A stretch of DNA of 6,375 nt from Nitrospirota bacterium (GCA_023248365.1 JAHFER010000099.1:1-6375), one strand, 5' to 3'; positions 1 to 6,271 are shown, numbered from the stretch's first letter. Translations and numbers: made by a program. Notes: generated from the letters alone by a model not told the origin.

Positions 1-2142
1 AACCACAAGTCCCAGGTTACCGAAGCTTATGCCTTTTTGGAGTAACCCATGAGTTCCAATAACAATATCAACAGAGCCGTCAGCAAGTCCCTTTATAATC
101 TCTTTCTGCTCCTGTGCTGTCCGGAACCGGCTGAGCATTTCTACTTTTACAGGAAAGCCAGCGAATCTTTGTGAAAAGGTCTGGTAATGTTGTTGAGCCA
201 GCAGGGTAGTTGGAACAAGCACGGCCACCTGTTTGTTATTTATTACAGCCTTACAGGCGGCCCTGAGAGCAACTTCTGTTTTTCCATATCCCACATCTCC
301 GCAAATCAGGCGGTCCATGGGCTTTTGAGACTCCATGTCCCTTTTAACATCTTCAATTGCTGAGAGTTGATGCGGGGTCTCTTCGTATTCAAAGGAGGCC
401 TCAAATTCCTTTAGCATATAATTGTCATTGGAAAATGAAAAACCTTCCATGATTTCCCGCGCGGCGTATAGTTCTACAAGATCCGCAGCGATTTCTTCTA
501 CAGCCTTTTGCACACGCTTTTTGGTAGTTTCCCATCTTGAACCCTGTAGTTTATCAATATGAGGGATATGCCCTTCTGAGCCAACGTATTTTTGAACAAG
601 GTCAAGCCTGTCAACGGGCACGTAAACATAATCCCCTCCGCCAAAGAGTATTGATAAAAAATCCCCTTCTCCGCCGCTCAGTGCCTTGCGCTTTAAACCA
701 TCATATTGTCCGACCCCATGGTACAAGTGGACTACATAGTCTCCGGGTTTTATGTCCTGAAAGGATGAAATAAAAGAACGTGCATTCTGCTTTGGAGAGG
801 ACCTTCTTTTTACCCTCTTTCCGATAATTTCTTCTTCTGCTATAAGGAGCAGGGAGTTTTCAGTAGACATGAAGCCAGAGGAAATACTGCCATAAGTAGT
901 TATAACCGGGATAATTCCCTGCTTATCGGAAAAAAGGGATGACAACCCTTCCGGGGGGTTAACCGTTGCAGGAATATCATACTCTTCCATAACATCCCGT
1001 AATCTTTGTGCCTGTCCTTCTGTTGGAGATACAAGGATAACAGTAAAGTCTTTTCTTAGACTGTCCAGCTTTTCCAGGGCTGTTTTTAAGGGAGTGGAGT
1101 CACGTCTGGTGTCTAAAAATATATCAGAGGAAGACCTTATAGATACATTAATTGTATCTTCTACTATCAGCGGCTCTATTATTATTCCTGATTTTAACCT
1201 ATTGAAAAAATCAGAGATTTCCTCTCCGGAAATATACAACTCATGAGGTTCCGGAATTCCCGGCCTCCGTTCTGACAAATCTCCATACATTTCCCATATC
1301 TGACTCCAGTATTCAGATGCTGTCTTATTGACCTCTCTTATTTCATCAAATACTGTTATACCCTTATTTGGCATATAATCTATTAAAGAATTTTTTGGAG
1401 AAGAAGAGTCTTTTGCCGGCATTATTAAAGATTGGTCAATTACTTTAATCGTCCTCTGTGAATCAGGATCAAATGTACGTATGGACTCAATACTATCACC
1501 AAAAAATTCAATACGGACAGGTGAATCCTCCCCATGGGAAAAGACATCAACAATACCACCGCGAAGACTGAAGAAACCACGGTTTGTAACTACTTCAGCC
1601 GGCTCAAAACCAAATTTGACCATATGGGCAATAAGATAATCCCTCTCAATCTGCATACCTGTTTTTATATTTATAACTGCATCTATCAGATATTCAGGAG
1701 AGACCGTCCTCTGCATCATTGACTGAACCGGGATTATATATATTCCCTGAACGCCATTTAATAAGGCATTATATGCAGACATCCTTTTGTGAACAATATC
1801 AGGATGCGGTGGGATGGTATCGTATGGAAGTAACTCCCAGAATGGGATAGAAAACACAGGTATACTATCTGATAACCAGGAAGAAAAAAGGTTCAGGTCT
1901 GTTAATAATAACTCTGTATTTTCCTGCGAAGGGGTAATTACAAATAAAGACTCCCGTGTTTTTTCAAACAGCAGGGATAAAAAGAGCGCCCTTGAAGACC
2001 CCCATAGACCTGAAACAGTCTGGATTTTTTTCCTAGGGGATTGCTCAAATCCCCCCTTGCCCCCTTTGTCTAAAGGGGGCAAGGGGGGATTCTTTTTTTT
2101 ACAGGAAAGTATGTTTTCTATAACTTCAGAGAAGGGAAACAT
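1..2142 (-). CDS. mfd: Transcription-repair coupling factor Mfd, N-terminal 714 codons (runs off left edge)
   Basis: Mfd is a cytosolic dsDNA translocase that removes RNA polymerase stalled at lesions and recruits UvrA. I translated the minus strand from an ATG at 2142; the frame stays open to base 1. The order is typical: a UvrB-like module (TNRGFFSLRGGIVDVF at 186-201, then RIEFFGDSIESI), an RNAP-interaction CarD-like domain (PGDYVVHLYHGVGQYDG at 466-482), a Q-motif-like segment (YEETPHQ, 586-592), Walker A GDVGYGKT at 615-622 with K621, motif Ia PTTLLAQQH (644-652), and IGTHGLLQKG at 695-704. The window ends just before the expected DEEQ/DEEH Walker B, so the rest of the translocase and the C-terminal domain lie outside. 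It starts 4 nt after the hldC stop with no recognisable Shine-Dalgarno sequence, which suggests translational coupling. Residues about 15-37 are unusual: they come from a palindromic repeat inserted in frame ahead of the conserved-looking SGLWGSSRAL stretch. Family identity is very secure; only the effect of the insert is uncertain. Confidence 0.97.
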   Translation of the reverse strand, partial: MFPFSEVIENILSCKKKNPPLPPLDKGGKGGFEQSPRKKIQTVSGLWGSSRALFLSLLFEKTRESLFVITPSQENTELLLTDLNLFSSWLSDSIPVFSIPFWELLPYDTIPPHPDIVHKRMSAYNALLNGVQGIYIIPVQSMMQRTVSPEYLIDAVINIKTGMQIERDYLIAHMVKFGFEPAEVVTNRGFFSLRGGIVDVFSHGEDSPVRIEFFGDSIESIRTFDPDSQRTIKVIDQSLIMPAKDSSSPKNSLIDYMPNKGITVFDEIREVNKTASEYWSQIWEMYGDLSERRPGIPEPHELYISGEEISDFFNRLKSGIIIEPLIVEDTINVSIRSSSDIFLDTRRDSTPLKTALEKLDSLRKDFTVILVSPTEGQAQRLRDVMEEYDIPATVNPPEGLSSLFSDKQGIIPVITTYGSISSGFMSTENSLLLIAEEEIIGKRVKRRSSPKQNARSFISSFQDIKPGDYVVHLYHGVGQYDGLKRKALSGGEGDFLSILFGGGDYVYVPVDRLDLVQKYVGSEGHIPHIDKLQGSRWETTKKRVQKAVEEIAADLVELYAAREIMEGFSFSNDNYMLKEFEASFEYEETPHQLSAIEDVKRDMESQKPMDRLICGDVGYGKTEVALRAACKAVINNKQVAVLVPTTLLAQQHYQTFSQRFAGFPVKVEMLSRFRTAQEQKEIIKGLADGSVDIVIGTHGLLQKGISFGNLGLVV
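2048..2091. repeat. GC-rich perfect palindrome inside mfd (20-bp arms, 4-nt loop)
   Basis: The arms 2048-2067 and 2072-2091 are perfect reverse complements around the loop GTCT. They are built of C6-TTG-C5 and G5-CAA-G6 blocks flanked by AAT/ATT. The element is in frame in mfd and encodes PPLPPLDKGGKGG; the opposite strand reads nearly the same peptide. A-rich tracts flank it on the mfd strand: A8-GAATCC before the element and A7-TCC after it, 69 bp apart when measured from the ends of the runs. This resembles a short target repeat around a 23-codon insertion. From memory, similar G/C-block palindromes with the 'PPLPPLSKGGKGG' translation are dispersed in several environmental bacterial genomes; I could not check this. 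On the plus strand it is followed by CTTTTTTTT and would look like an intrinsic terminator, but only for antisense transcripts. Confidence 0.85.
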
Positions 2143-2146
2143 TAGG

Positions 2147-2623
2147 TTATTCTGTACTGTATCTTTTCAATATTTCTTCAATAATATTTGTTGATGACGA
2201 GCCTTCGATGTAGGGTATGTTGTAAACCTTTCCCCCGGAGGACTCTACAATATCCCTGCCAATGATATTTTCAATAGCCCAGTCCCCTCCCTTAACAAGG
2301 ACATCCGGCTTTACAGCTTCAATAATCTTATACGGGTCGGGTTCATTAAAGATTACAACATAATCAACAAACCGTATGGAAGATAAAACTCCGGCCCGCT
2401 CTCCCTGTGGGACAACAGGACGTTTATCACCTTTAATAATTTTAACAGACTTATCGCTGTTTAGGCCAACAACGAGTATGTCACCATACTCCTTAGCGCT
2501 TTTTAAATACAATACATGTCCCAGATGGATAATATCAAAACACCCATTTGTAAAGACGATACGCTTTCCTTCCTGCTTTAACCTATTAACAACCTTAATT
2601 AACTCTTGTAACTCAACTATCAT
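2147..2623 (-). CDS. hldC: D-glycero-beta-D-manno-heptose 1-phosphate adenylyltransferase (HldC/RfaE domain II)
   Basis: This 158-residue cytosolic enzyme is predicted to transfer AMP from ATP to heptose 1-phosphate, giving ADP-heptose for the LPS inner core. It is a full-length single-domain member of the cytidylyltransferase-like superfamily. Visible signatures are FTNGCFDIIHLGH at 24-36 with the nucleotide-binding HxGH at H33-H36, GLNSD at 53-57, RPV at 68-70, the ER pair at 75-76, VKGGDW at 110-115 and the C-terminal EGSSSTNII at 140-148. The kinase half found in fused HldE proteins is absent, so a separate HldA-type kinase is expected elsewhere. It starts 10 nt after the HPF stop; upstream I see only weak purine stretches (GAAGAG overlapping the HPF end), so coupling to HPF translation is likely. 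It ends 4 nt before mfd. Glycerol-3-phosphate cytidylyltransferase-like relatives share the fold, but the KGGDW and EGSSST motifs favour RfaE2. Confidence 0.93.
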   Translation of the reverse strand: MIVELQELIKVVNRLKQEGKRIVFTNGCFDIIHLGHVLYLKSAKEYGDILVVGLNSDKSVKIIKGDKRPVVPQGERAGVLSSIRFVDYVVIFNEPDPYKIIEAVKPDVLVKGGDWAIENIIGRDIVESSGGKVYNIPYIEGSSSTNIIEEILKRYSTE

Positions 2624-2633
2624 TACTTATTGT

Positions 2634-2999
2634 TTACTCTTCCTCAGTCTTCAGAGTCCTTGGTTTTTTTTCAGCCCTTCGGGTTTTATAGGTATATTCC
2701 CGTTTAAGCAAGTCTTTGAATTTTATTACCTCCCTTAACAGCTCTTCAAAGGCATTATTCATGGAGTTAAAAGTATCAAAGCCTGTTTCTGTTGCCCTGA
2801 GGGTCTTCTTTGGAAGGGCTAAAGTTAGCGCTGTATAATATTCTTCCCGTCTTGCATGTTTTTCAAAAGTAACATCAAGTTTAATTGAATCATCATCATA
2901 TGTCGGTAAGAGGTCCTCTAACTTTTTTACCTTTTTTCCAAGCTGCTCTTCTACCATAGGCATTGTTTCCAGATTCTTATAGAATACGTTATATATCAT
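2634..2999 (-). CDS. Short HPF/RaiA-type ribosome hibernation (S30AE) protein
   Basis: This 121-residue protein matches the S30AE fold expected of RaiA/HPF factors, which bind the decoding centre of the small ribosomal subunit when growth slows. The pattern is beta (1-8), alpha (about 12-29: VEEQLGKKVKKLEDL), beta (IKLDVTFEK, 39-47), beta (YYTALTLALP, 54-63), beta (KTLRATETG, 65-73) and a second helix (TFNSMNNAFEELLREVIKFKDLLKR, about 76-100). A basic tail, KTRRAEKKPR, follows at 105-114. The dimerising C-terminal domain of long HPF proteins is missing. The start is well fixed: ATG at 2999 is preceded by AGGAGGG with 6-nt spacing and overlaps the DHH stop as ATGA. This is the strongest ribosome-binding site in the operon, so it may be made in excess of its neighbours. 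Some S30AE proteins are annotated as sigma-54 modulators; no rpoN gene is in view. The exact subtype is not resolved. Confidence 0.85.
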   Translation of the reverse strand: MIYNVFYKNLETMPMVEEQLGKKVKKLEDLLPTYDDDSIKLDVTFEKHARREEYYTALTLALPKKTLRATETGFDTFNSMNNAFEELLREVIKFKDLLKREYTYKTRRAEKKPRTLKTEEE

Positions 3000-4423
3000 T
3001 GTTTACCCTCCTGTTCTTTAGTGGTCTCTTCAAATCCAGATAGAAATAGCTCAACTATTCGTTCCCTAACAGTTGACTCTTTTCTATCCCCTAATCTTTT
3101 ATAAAAGTTTTTCAAAGGGATAACAGCCTTTGCCATGTGACTGTGTCCTCCTGCGCTTCCCAGTTCACCAAATGCCTTTTTTACGATAACCCCTGCACTC
3201 CTGACATAGCCTACGTTACGAACTGATATTACCAGATTTCCCTTGAATATACCAGAGACAACTGACCACTCTACCCCTTCTATCTGTAAAGAAAAATCAG
3301 CAAAGTGAGGTATTACATCTTCCCGTTGTACCTTACCGAGATGGGAAAATAAAATATTCTTCACGATCTTTCTTTTTTTAAGTGCGTTGCTGAAAGAATC
3401 AATGTCTTCCGGAAGAACTTCAGGCCGCTCAATTCTCCTGAGAATATTTGAGTTTGCCTGTGGATAAAGGTAAGAGAAGGCATTTATGTCTGCTGGGTCT
3501 ACTCCGCGGCCAAGCAGGAGGGTGTCGCTTTTAATGCCGTATAGCAGGGCAGTAGCAAGTCGCTGGGATATGTTGAAATCAACAGCCCTCAGATATTCAG
3601 TAAGAATGGTAGAAGTTGCCCCGTAGGTAGCACGAATGTCCTTTATCTTTGCCTGATAACCTGGTTTTTCCGGATGATGGTCTATTACTACGTCAACAGG
3701 GATCTTAACCTGATTCATCGCCTCACCGAGGTGAGCCGGCTGGACATCCAGCAGGCATAATCCATCATACTTATTTATGGTATCAGGAACTATCTTTTCT
3801 ACCTGAATGTCTAACAGCCTTAGCATGGCAATATTTTCAGGTCTTGTCACCTCTCCAAAGGAGGCAATATGTGCCGTAGTCCTGTTCCGGCCTATAAGAT
3901 GACGGAATGCAAGAGCGCTTGCAATTGCATCAGGGTCGGGGTCTGTCTGTATGAGAAGGAGAATCTTATCCTTGTTCGCAAAAAGTTCCCTTAAAGACTG
4001 TACATGTCTTTTTATAAAGGCCTCCTCTATTTTAGGAAGACAGAGGTCTGTAAAAATAGCAGAGGGTCTTACCATTTTTGCACATAGTTGTTCAGGCATT
4101 GTTATGCCGTTTTCCTCAATTATAAGGACTGGTTGATATGGAAAATGACGTGAAACAGTTTTAAGGATACCAGACAGAACAGTATGGTTTTTTATAGATA
4201 TAATAAAACAACTTTCCGGCCCCGGGTGAAGTTCTTTTACAAGCCTTTCCTTTTCATTTGTAAATGAAATAACTTTTGCAGGTACACCCATATTGAAAAG
4301 TCTGGTATAGAGTTCCTCCTGATCTACAATAAACTGCAGGGTATCTTTTTTTGTGCAGGGAGATTTTATAAGGAGAAGGAGAAAGTAGGGGAGTTCATCC
4401 TGGCACAGGATTATATAATCCAT
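2996..4423 (-). CDS. DHH/DHHA1 phosphoesterase (NrnA-like) with an additional N-terminal Rossmann-like domain
   Basis: This 475-residue predicted cytosolic Mn-dependent phosphoesterase resembles NrnA-type oligoribonuclease/pAp phosphatases. Visible catalytic motifs are motif I TDPDPDAIASA (160-170; D163, D165), motif II LLDVQP (D226), motif III VIDHHPE (D248-H249-H250), GATSTILTEYL (268-278) and motif IV GIKSD (D300). The DHHA1 substrate-binding domain follows, with GSAGGHSHMA at 422-431. Residues 1 to about 130 lie ahead of the phosphoesterase core. They look like an alpha/beta domain, perhaps a degenerate TrkA-N/RCK-type Rossmann fold (YIILCQDEL at 3-11, FIISI at 73-77, PVLIIEE at 98-104) without a GxGxxG dinucleotide loop; this is inference. 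In motif I the metal-ligand His common in NrnA proteins is Gln (Q159). The start overlaps the TPR stop as TAATG, with GGGAGA and AAGG upstream. Substrate specificity (nanoRNA, pAp or cyclic dinucleotide product) cannot be read from the sequence. Confidence 0.88.
   Translation of the reverse strand: MDYIILCQDELPYFLLLLIKSPCTKKDTLQFIVDQEELYTRLFNMGVPAKVISFTNEKERLVKELHPGPESCFIISIKNHTVLSGILKTVSRHFPYQPVLIIEENGITMPEQLCAKMVRPSAIFTDLCLPKIEEAFIKRHVQSLRELFANKDKILLLIQTDPDPDAIASALAFRHLIGRNRTTAHIASFGEVTRPENIAMLRLLDIQVEKIVPDTINKYDGLCLLDVQPAHLGEAMNQVKIPVDVVIDHHPEKPGYQAKIKDIRATYGATSTILTEYLRAVDFNISQRLATALLYGIKSDTLLLGRGVDPADINAFSYLYPQANSNILRRIERPEVLPEDIDSFSNALKKRKIVKNILFSHLGKVQREDVIPHFADFSLQIEGVEWSVVSGIFKGNLVISVRNVGYVRSAGVIVKKAFGELGSAGGHSHMAKAVIPLKNFYKRLGDRKESTVRERIVELFLSGFEETTKEQEGKQ
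3006..3012 (-). promoter_or_regulatory. Strong Shine-Dalgarno sequence of the HPF-type gene
   Basis: AGGAGGG reads on the minus strand 6 nt before ATG 2999 and lies within the 3' end of the DHH coding sequence. It is a near-ideal anti-16S match, in contrast to the weak or absent sites before the other four genes. Confidence 0.8.
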
Positions 4424-6159
4424 TACCTTTTAAGTCTCCCCATGTTTTTTGAATTTCCGGCTTTCTTAACTGGAGGCCTTCCTGATTTGTGAAGTTTAAG
4501 AGCCTTTTTATTAAACTGCAGTGCCTTGTTGTATTCCCCGCATTTTATGTAGATATTTCCAATCCCAAGATAATCCAACTCCATGCCGATCCTGTTGTGG
4601 AGTTTTGTATGGATATCGAGCGCCTTTGTCAGATACTGTAGCCCCTTTTTATAATTCCCCTGATTGCTGTAAACGGTTCCTATCTGGGCATAAGCATTTC
4701 CTGTTCCAAGTTTATTTCCCATACGTTTATGGACCTCAAGGGATTTGAGAAGGAAATCGAGGGCCTTTGCGTACTCTCCATGGCTGTTATAGATATTTCC
4801 AAGGCTTGCCTGGATATTGGCAAGCGCAGTCATCTCGCCCTGTTTGTTTCCTGCACTCTTAAATATATCAAGGGCCATCTCCTGATGTTTTAATGCAGAT
4901 TCAAAATTACCCTTACTGCTGTAAATATTACCTATATTTGCATAGACATTTGCCTCGCCCTGTTTATTCCCTGCACTCCTGTGAATGCTGCTTGCCTTAT
5001 GATGAAAATCAAGAGCCTTTTCATAATTCCCCTGATGGCAATATGTATTTCCTAAGTTAGTGTATACACTTCCGATTCCTATCTGATTATTGAGTTCCTG
5101 GTGTATTTTCAATGCCCTGTTGTGATATTCAATTGCCTTGCTGTAATTTTCCTTATGGCTGTAAATATTTCCAATATTGGAATAATCGCTTCCTTCTCCG
5201 AGCCTGTTTTTTAATTTTTTATGGATAGCCAGCGCCTTCTTAATATATTCTAATGCCTTGTCATATTTACCCATCTCAGAATATATCGTCCCGATGTTGG
5301 CGTAATCATTTCCCTCACCAAGTTTATGACCCAGTCTGGAATGTATTTTAAGGGCGTTTTCATAATACCGTATGGCATTTTTCTGATCAGCCTGGATATT
5401 ATAAATATTTCCGATGTTGGTATAATCGTTACCCTCCCAAATACGGTTATGCAGACGTTTGTGTATTACTAATGCCTTTTTATGGTATTCAAGCGCAGTT
5501 GTAAAATCACCTCTTTTACTTAGAACATTTCCAATATTTGCATAGATAGTCCCTTCACCGAGAACGTATTGCTCTTCTTTATAAATATCTAAGGCCTTAT
5601 CATAATAATCCATGGCCTTTTTATAATCTCCCTGGAACTTATAAAGTATTCCAAAGCTGCCGTAATCGTGCCCAACCTCTAAATGGTCTTTAATGGATTT
5701 GTGTATTTGCAGGGCCTGTTTGAAATGATGCTCCGCCTCATCAGCTTTACCCTGAATAGCGAATATCGTTCCAATATTGTTATATACTCCGCCTTCTTCC
5801 GCCTTATTTGAAATTTTCCGGAAGATTCTTAATGCATCAGAAAAACATTTCAAGGCATCACTATATTTACCCTTTTTAGAGTGTATGGACCCAATCCGTC
5901 GTAAGGATTTCCCCTCGCCGTTATTGTAACCAAGTGACACAGATTCACTGAGTGCCTTATTATAAAAATTCAGGGCACCTGCATATTCACTCTGAGAATC
6001 TGCTATTTTCCCAAACAGCAGAGAAACCTCTGGCATAACAGCTCTTTCCTTTTTACTTTGTGTGGAAATACTGCGAAGGTATGTGGTGGCTTTTTTGTAC
6101 TCCCCCCTGTTAATTGAGGAGTCTATTTCTTTGAGTTGTTTTTCTACAAAATCGTTCAT
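4423..6159 (-). CDS. Tetratricopeptide repeat protein with 13 units in 40-residue phase
   Basis: This 578-residue protein consists almost entirely of TPRs and has no visible enzyme domain, signal peptide or membrane segment, so it is probably a soluble protein-protein scaffold. Each unit resembles 'Y-NIGNIYS--G-Y-KALEYH-KAL-IH--L-N--GEG'. The conserved Gly of helix A falls at residues 50, 90, 130, 170, 210, 250, 290, 330, 370 and 410, exactly 40 apart, then at 454, 494 and 534 after a 4-residue insertion. Forty-residue units with a GEGxxYxNIG linker are typical of the kinesin-light-chain/LGN-like TPR subgroup rather than the 34-residue form. The C-terminus (561-578) is a short basic tail. It is the first gene of the operon and overlaps the DHH gene by 1 nt. 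The chosen ATG lies just 12 nt downstream of a perfect -10 hexamer and has no Shine-Dalgarno sequence. The next internal Met (M42) would cost the N-terminal helix. Its partner is unknown. Confidence 0.9.
   Translation of the reverse strand: MNDFVEKQLKEIDSSINRGEYKKATTYLRSISTQSKKERAVMPEVSLLFGKIADSQSEYAGALNFYNKALSESVSLGYNNGEGKSLRRIGSIHSKKGKYSDALKCFSDALRIFRKISNKAEEGGVYNNIGTIFAIQGKADEAEHHFKQALQIHKSIKDHLEVGHDYGSFGILYKFQGDYKKAMDYYDKALDIYKEEQYVLGEGTIYANIGNVLSKRGDFTTALEYHKKALVIHKRLHNRIWEGNDYTNIGNIYNIQADQKNAIRYYENALKIHSRLGHKLGEGNDYANIGTIYSEMGKYDKALEYIKKALAIHKKLKNRLGEGSDYSNIGNIYSHKENYSKAIEYHNRALKIHQELNNQIGIGSVYTNLGNTYCHQGNYEKALDFHHKASSIHRSAGNKQGEANVYANIGNIYSSKGNFESALKHQEMALDIFKSAGNKQGEMTALANIQASLGNIYNSHGEYAKALDFLLKSLEVHKRMGNKLGTGNAYAQIGTVYSNQGNYKKGLQYLTKALDIHTKLHNRIGMELDYLGIGNIYIKCGEYNKALQFNKKALKLHKSGRPPVKKAGNSKNMGRLKR
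4486..6039 (-). repeat. 120-bp tandem coding repeat array within the TPR gene
   Basis: The 40-residue periodicity of the TPR protein (residues about 41-558) is a 120-bp periodicity in DNA. Most units have diverged, but some neighbours remain close: the plus strand at 4834-4858 and 4954-4978, exactly 120 bp apart, differs at only about three positions and encodes two successive SAGNKQGE linkers. Recent duplication or gene conversion between adjacent units would explain this. Confidence 0.85.
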
Positions 6160-6171
6160 TTTAAAGGTTTG

Positions 6172-6200
6172 ATTATAACATAATTTAGAAAAGGATACAA
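6172..6200 (-). promoter_or_regulatory. Sigma70-type promoter with extended -10, upstream of the TPR gene
   Basis: On the minus strand TGTTATAAT (6180-6172) contains a perfect TATAAT with the extended -10 TGn. A TTGTAT hexamer (6200-6195) sits 17 bp upstream as a weak -35 matching TTGACA at its first three bases. Initiation 6-7 nt past the -10 would fall near 6165, leaving a leader of roughly six bases before ATG 6159. It is the only promoter I can support and would drive the whole operon. Confidence 0.65.
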
Positions 6201-6215
6201 AATCATTAATTTTGT
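6197..6215. repeat. AT-rich inverted repeat (7-bp arms, 5-nt loop) overlapping the -35 region
   Basis: ACAAAAT (6197-6203) and ATTTTGT (6209-6215) are perfect reverse complements around CATTA. The repeat overlaps the proposed -35 hexamer and lies just downstream of the tRNA fragment. It could be an operator, or the remnant of a weak transcription stop for the former tRNA gene, since ATCCTTTTC follows it on the minus strand. In a sequence this AT-rich it could also be chance. Confidence 0.35.
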
Positions 6216-6226
6216 TGTAAGATTAT

Positions 6227-6271
6227 TGGAGCGGGAAACGGGATTTGAACCCGCGACCCTCGCCTTGGCAA
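6227..6271 (-). pseudogene. 3' fragment of tRNA-Gly(GCC), att-site-like
   Basis: Read on the minus strand, 6271-6227 gives positions 32-76 of a tRNA in perfect register: anticodon loop TTGCCAA (anticodon GCC), 3' anticodon stem GGCGA, variable loop GGGTC, T-stem GCGGG, T-loop TTCAAAT, T-stem CCCGT, acceptor 3' strand TTCCCGC, discriminator T and encoded CCA. Upstream, the 5' anticodon stem should be TCGCC but reads TCCCA (two of five positions do not pair). There is no D-arm and no GCGGGAA acceptor strand. The gene is therefore a 3' half only and cannot make a tRNA. A break exactly at the anticodon loop with the 3' end intact is how the distal att repeat of a tRNA-integrated element looks. 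The alternative is a decayed partial duplication. Confidence 0.85.

Noticed and set aside
537..773. Short plus-strand ORF
   Set aside because: Fully antisense to the RNAP-interaction region of mfd, whose reading frame is clearly the real one.
2048..2100. GC-rich hairpin plus T-tract as an intrinsic terminator
   Set aside because: The T-tract lies on the plus-strand side, where there is no gene to terminate; on the operon strand no U-tract follows the stem and mfd is open through it. It could still stop antisense transcripts.
1814..2194. Plus-strand ORF of 126 codons containing NPPLPPLSKGGKGG
   Set aside because: It is antisense to mfd and the end of hldC, owes its striking peptide to the palindrome, and has no ribosome-binding site or family resemblance.
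2376..2738. Plus-strand ORF of 120 codons
   Set aside because: Antisense to hldC and the HPF gene; low-complexity composition and no start signal.
4521..4748. Plus-strand Cys-rich ORF of 75 codons
   Set aside because: Antisense to the TPR array; the cysteines arise from the reverse strand of repeated TPR codons.
4486..6039. CRISPR-like or satellite repeat array
   Set aside because: The 120-bp period is the codon-level image of 40-residue TPR units in an intact gene; there are no constant repeats alternating with unique spacers.
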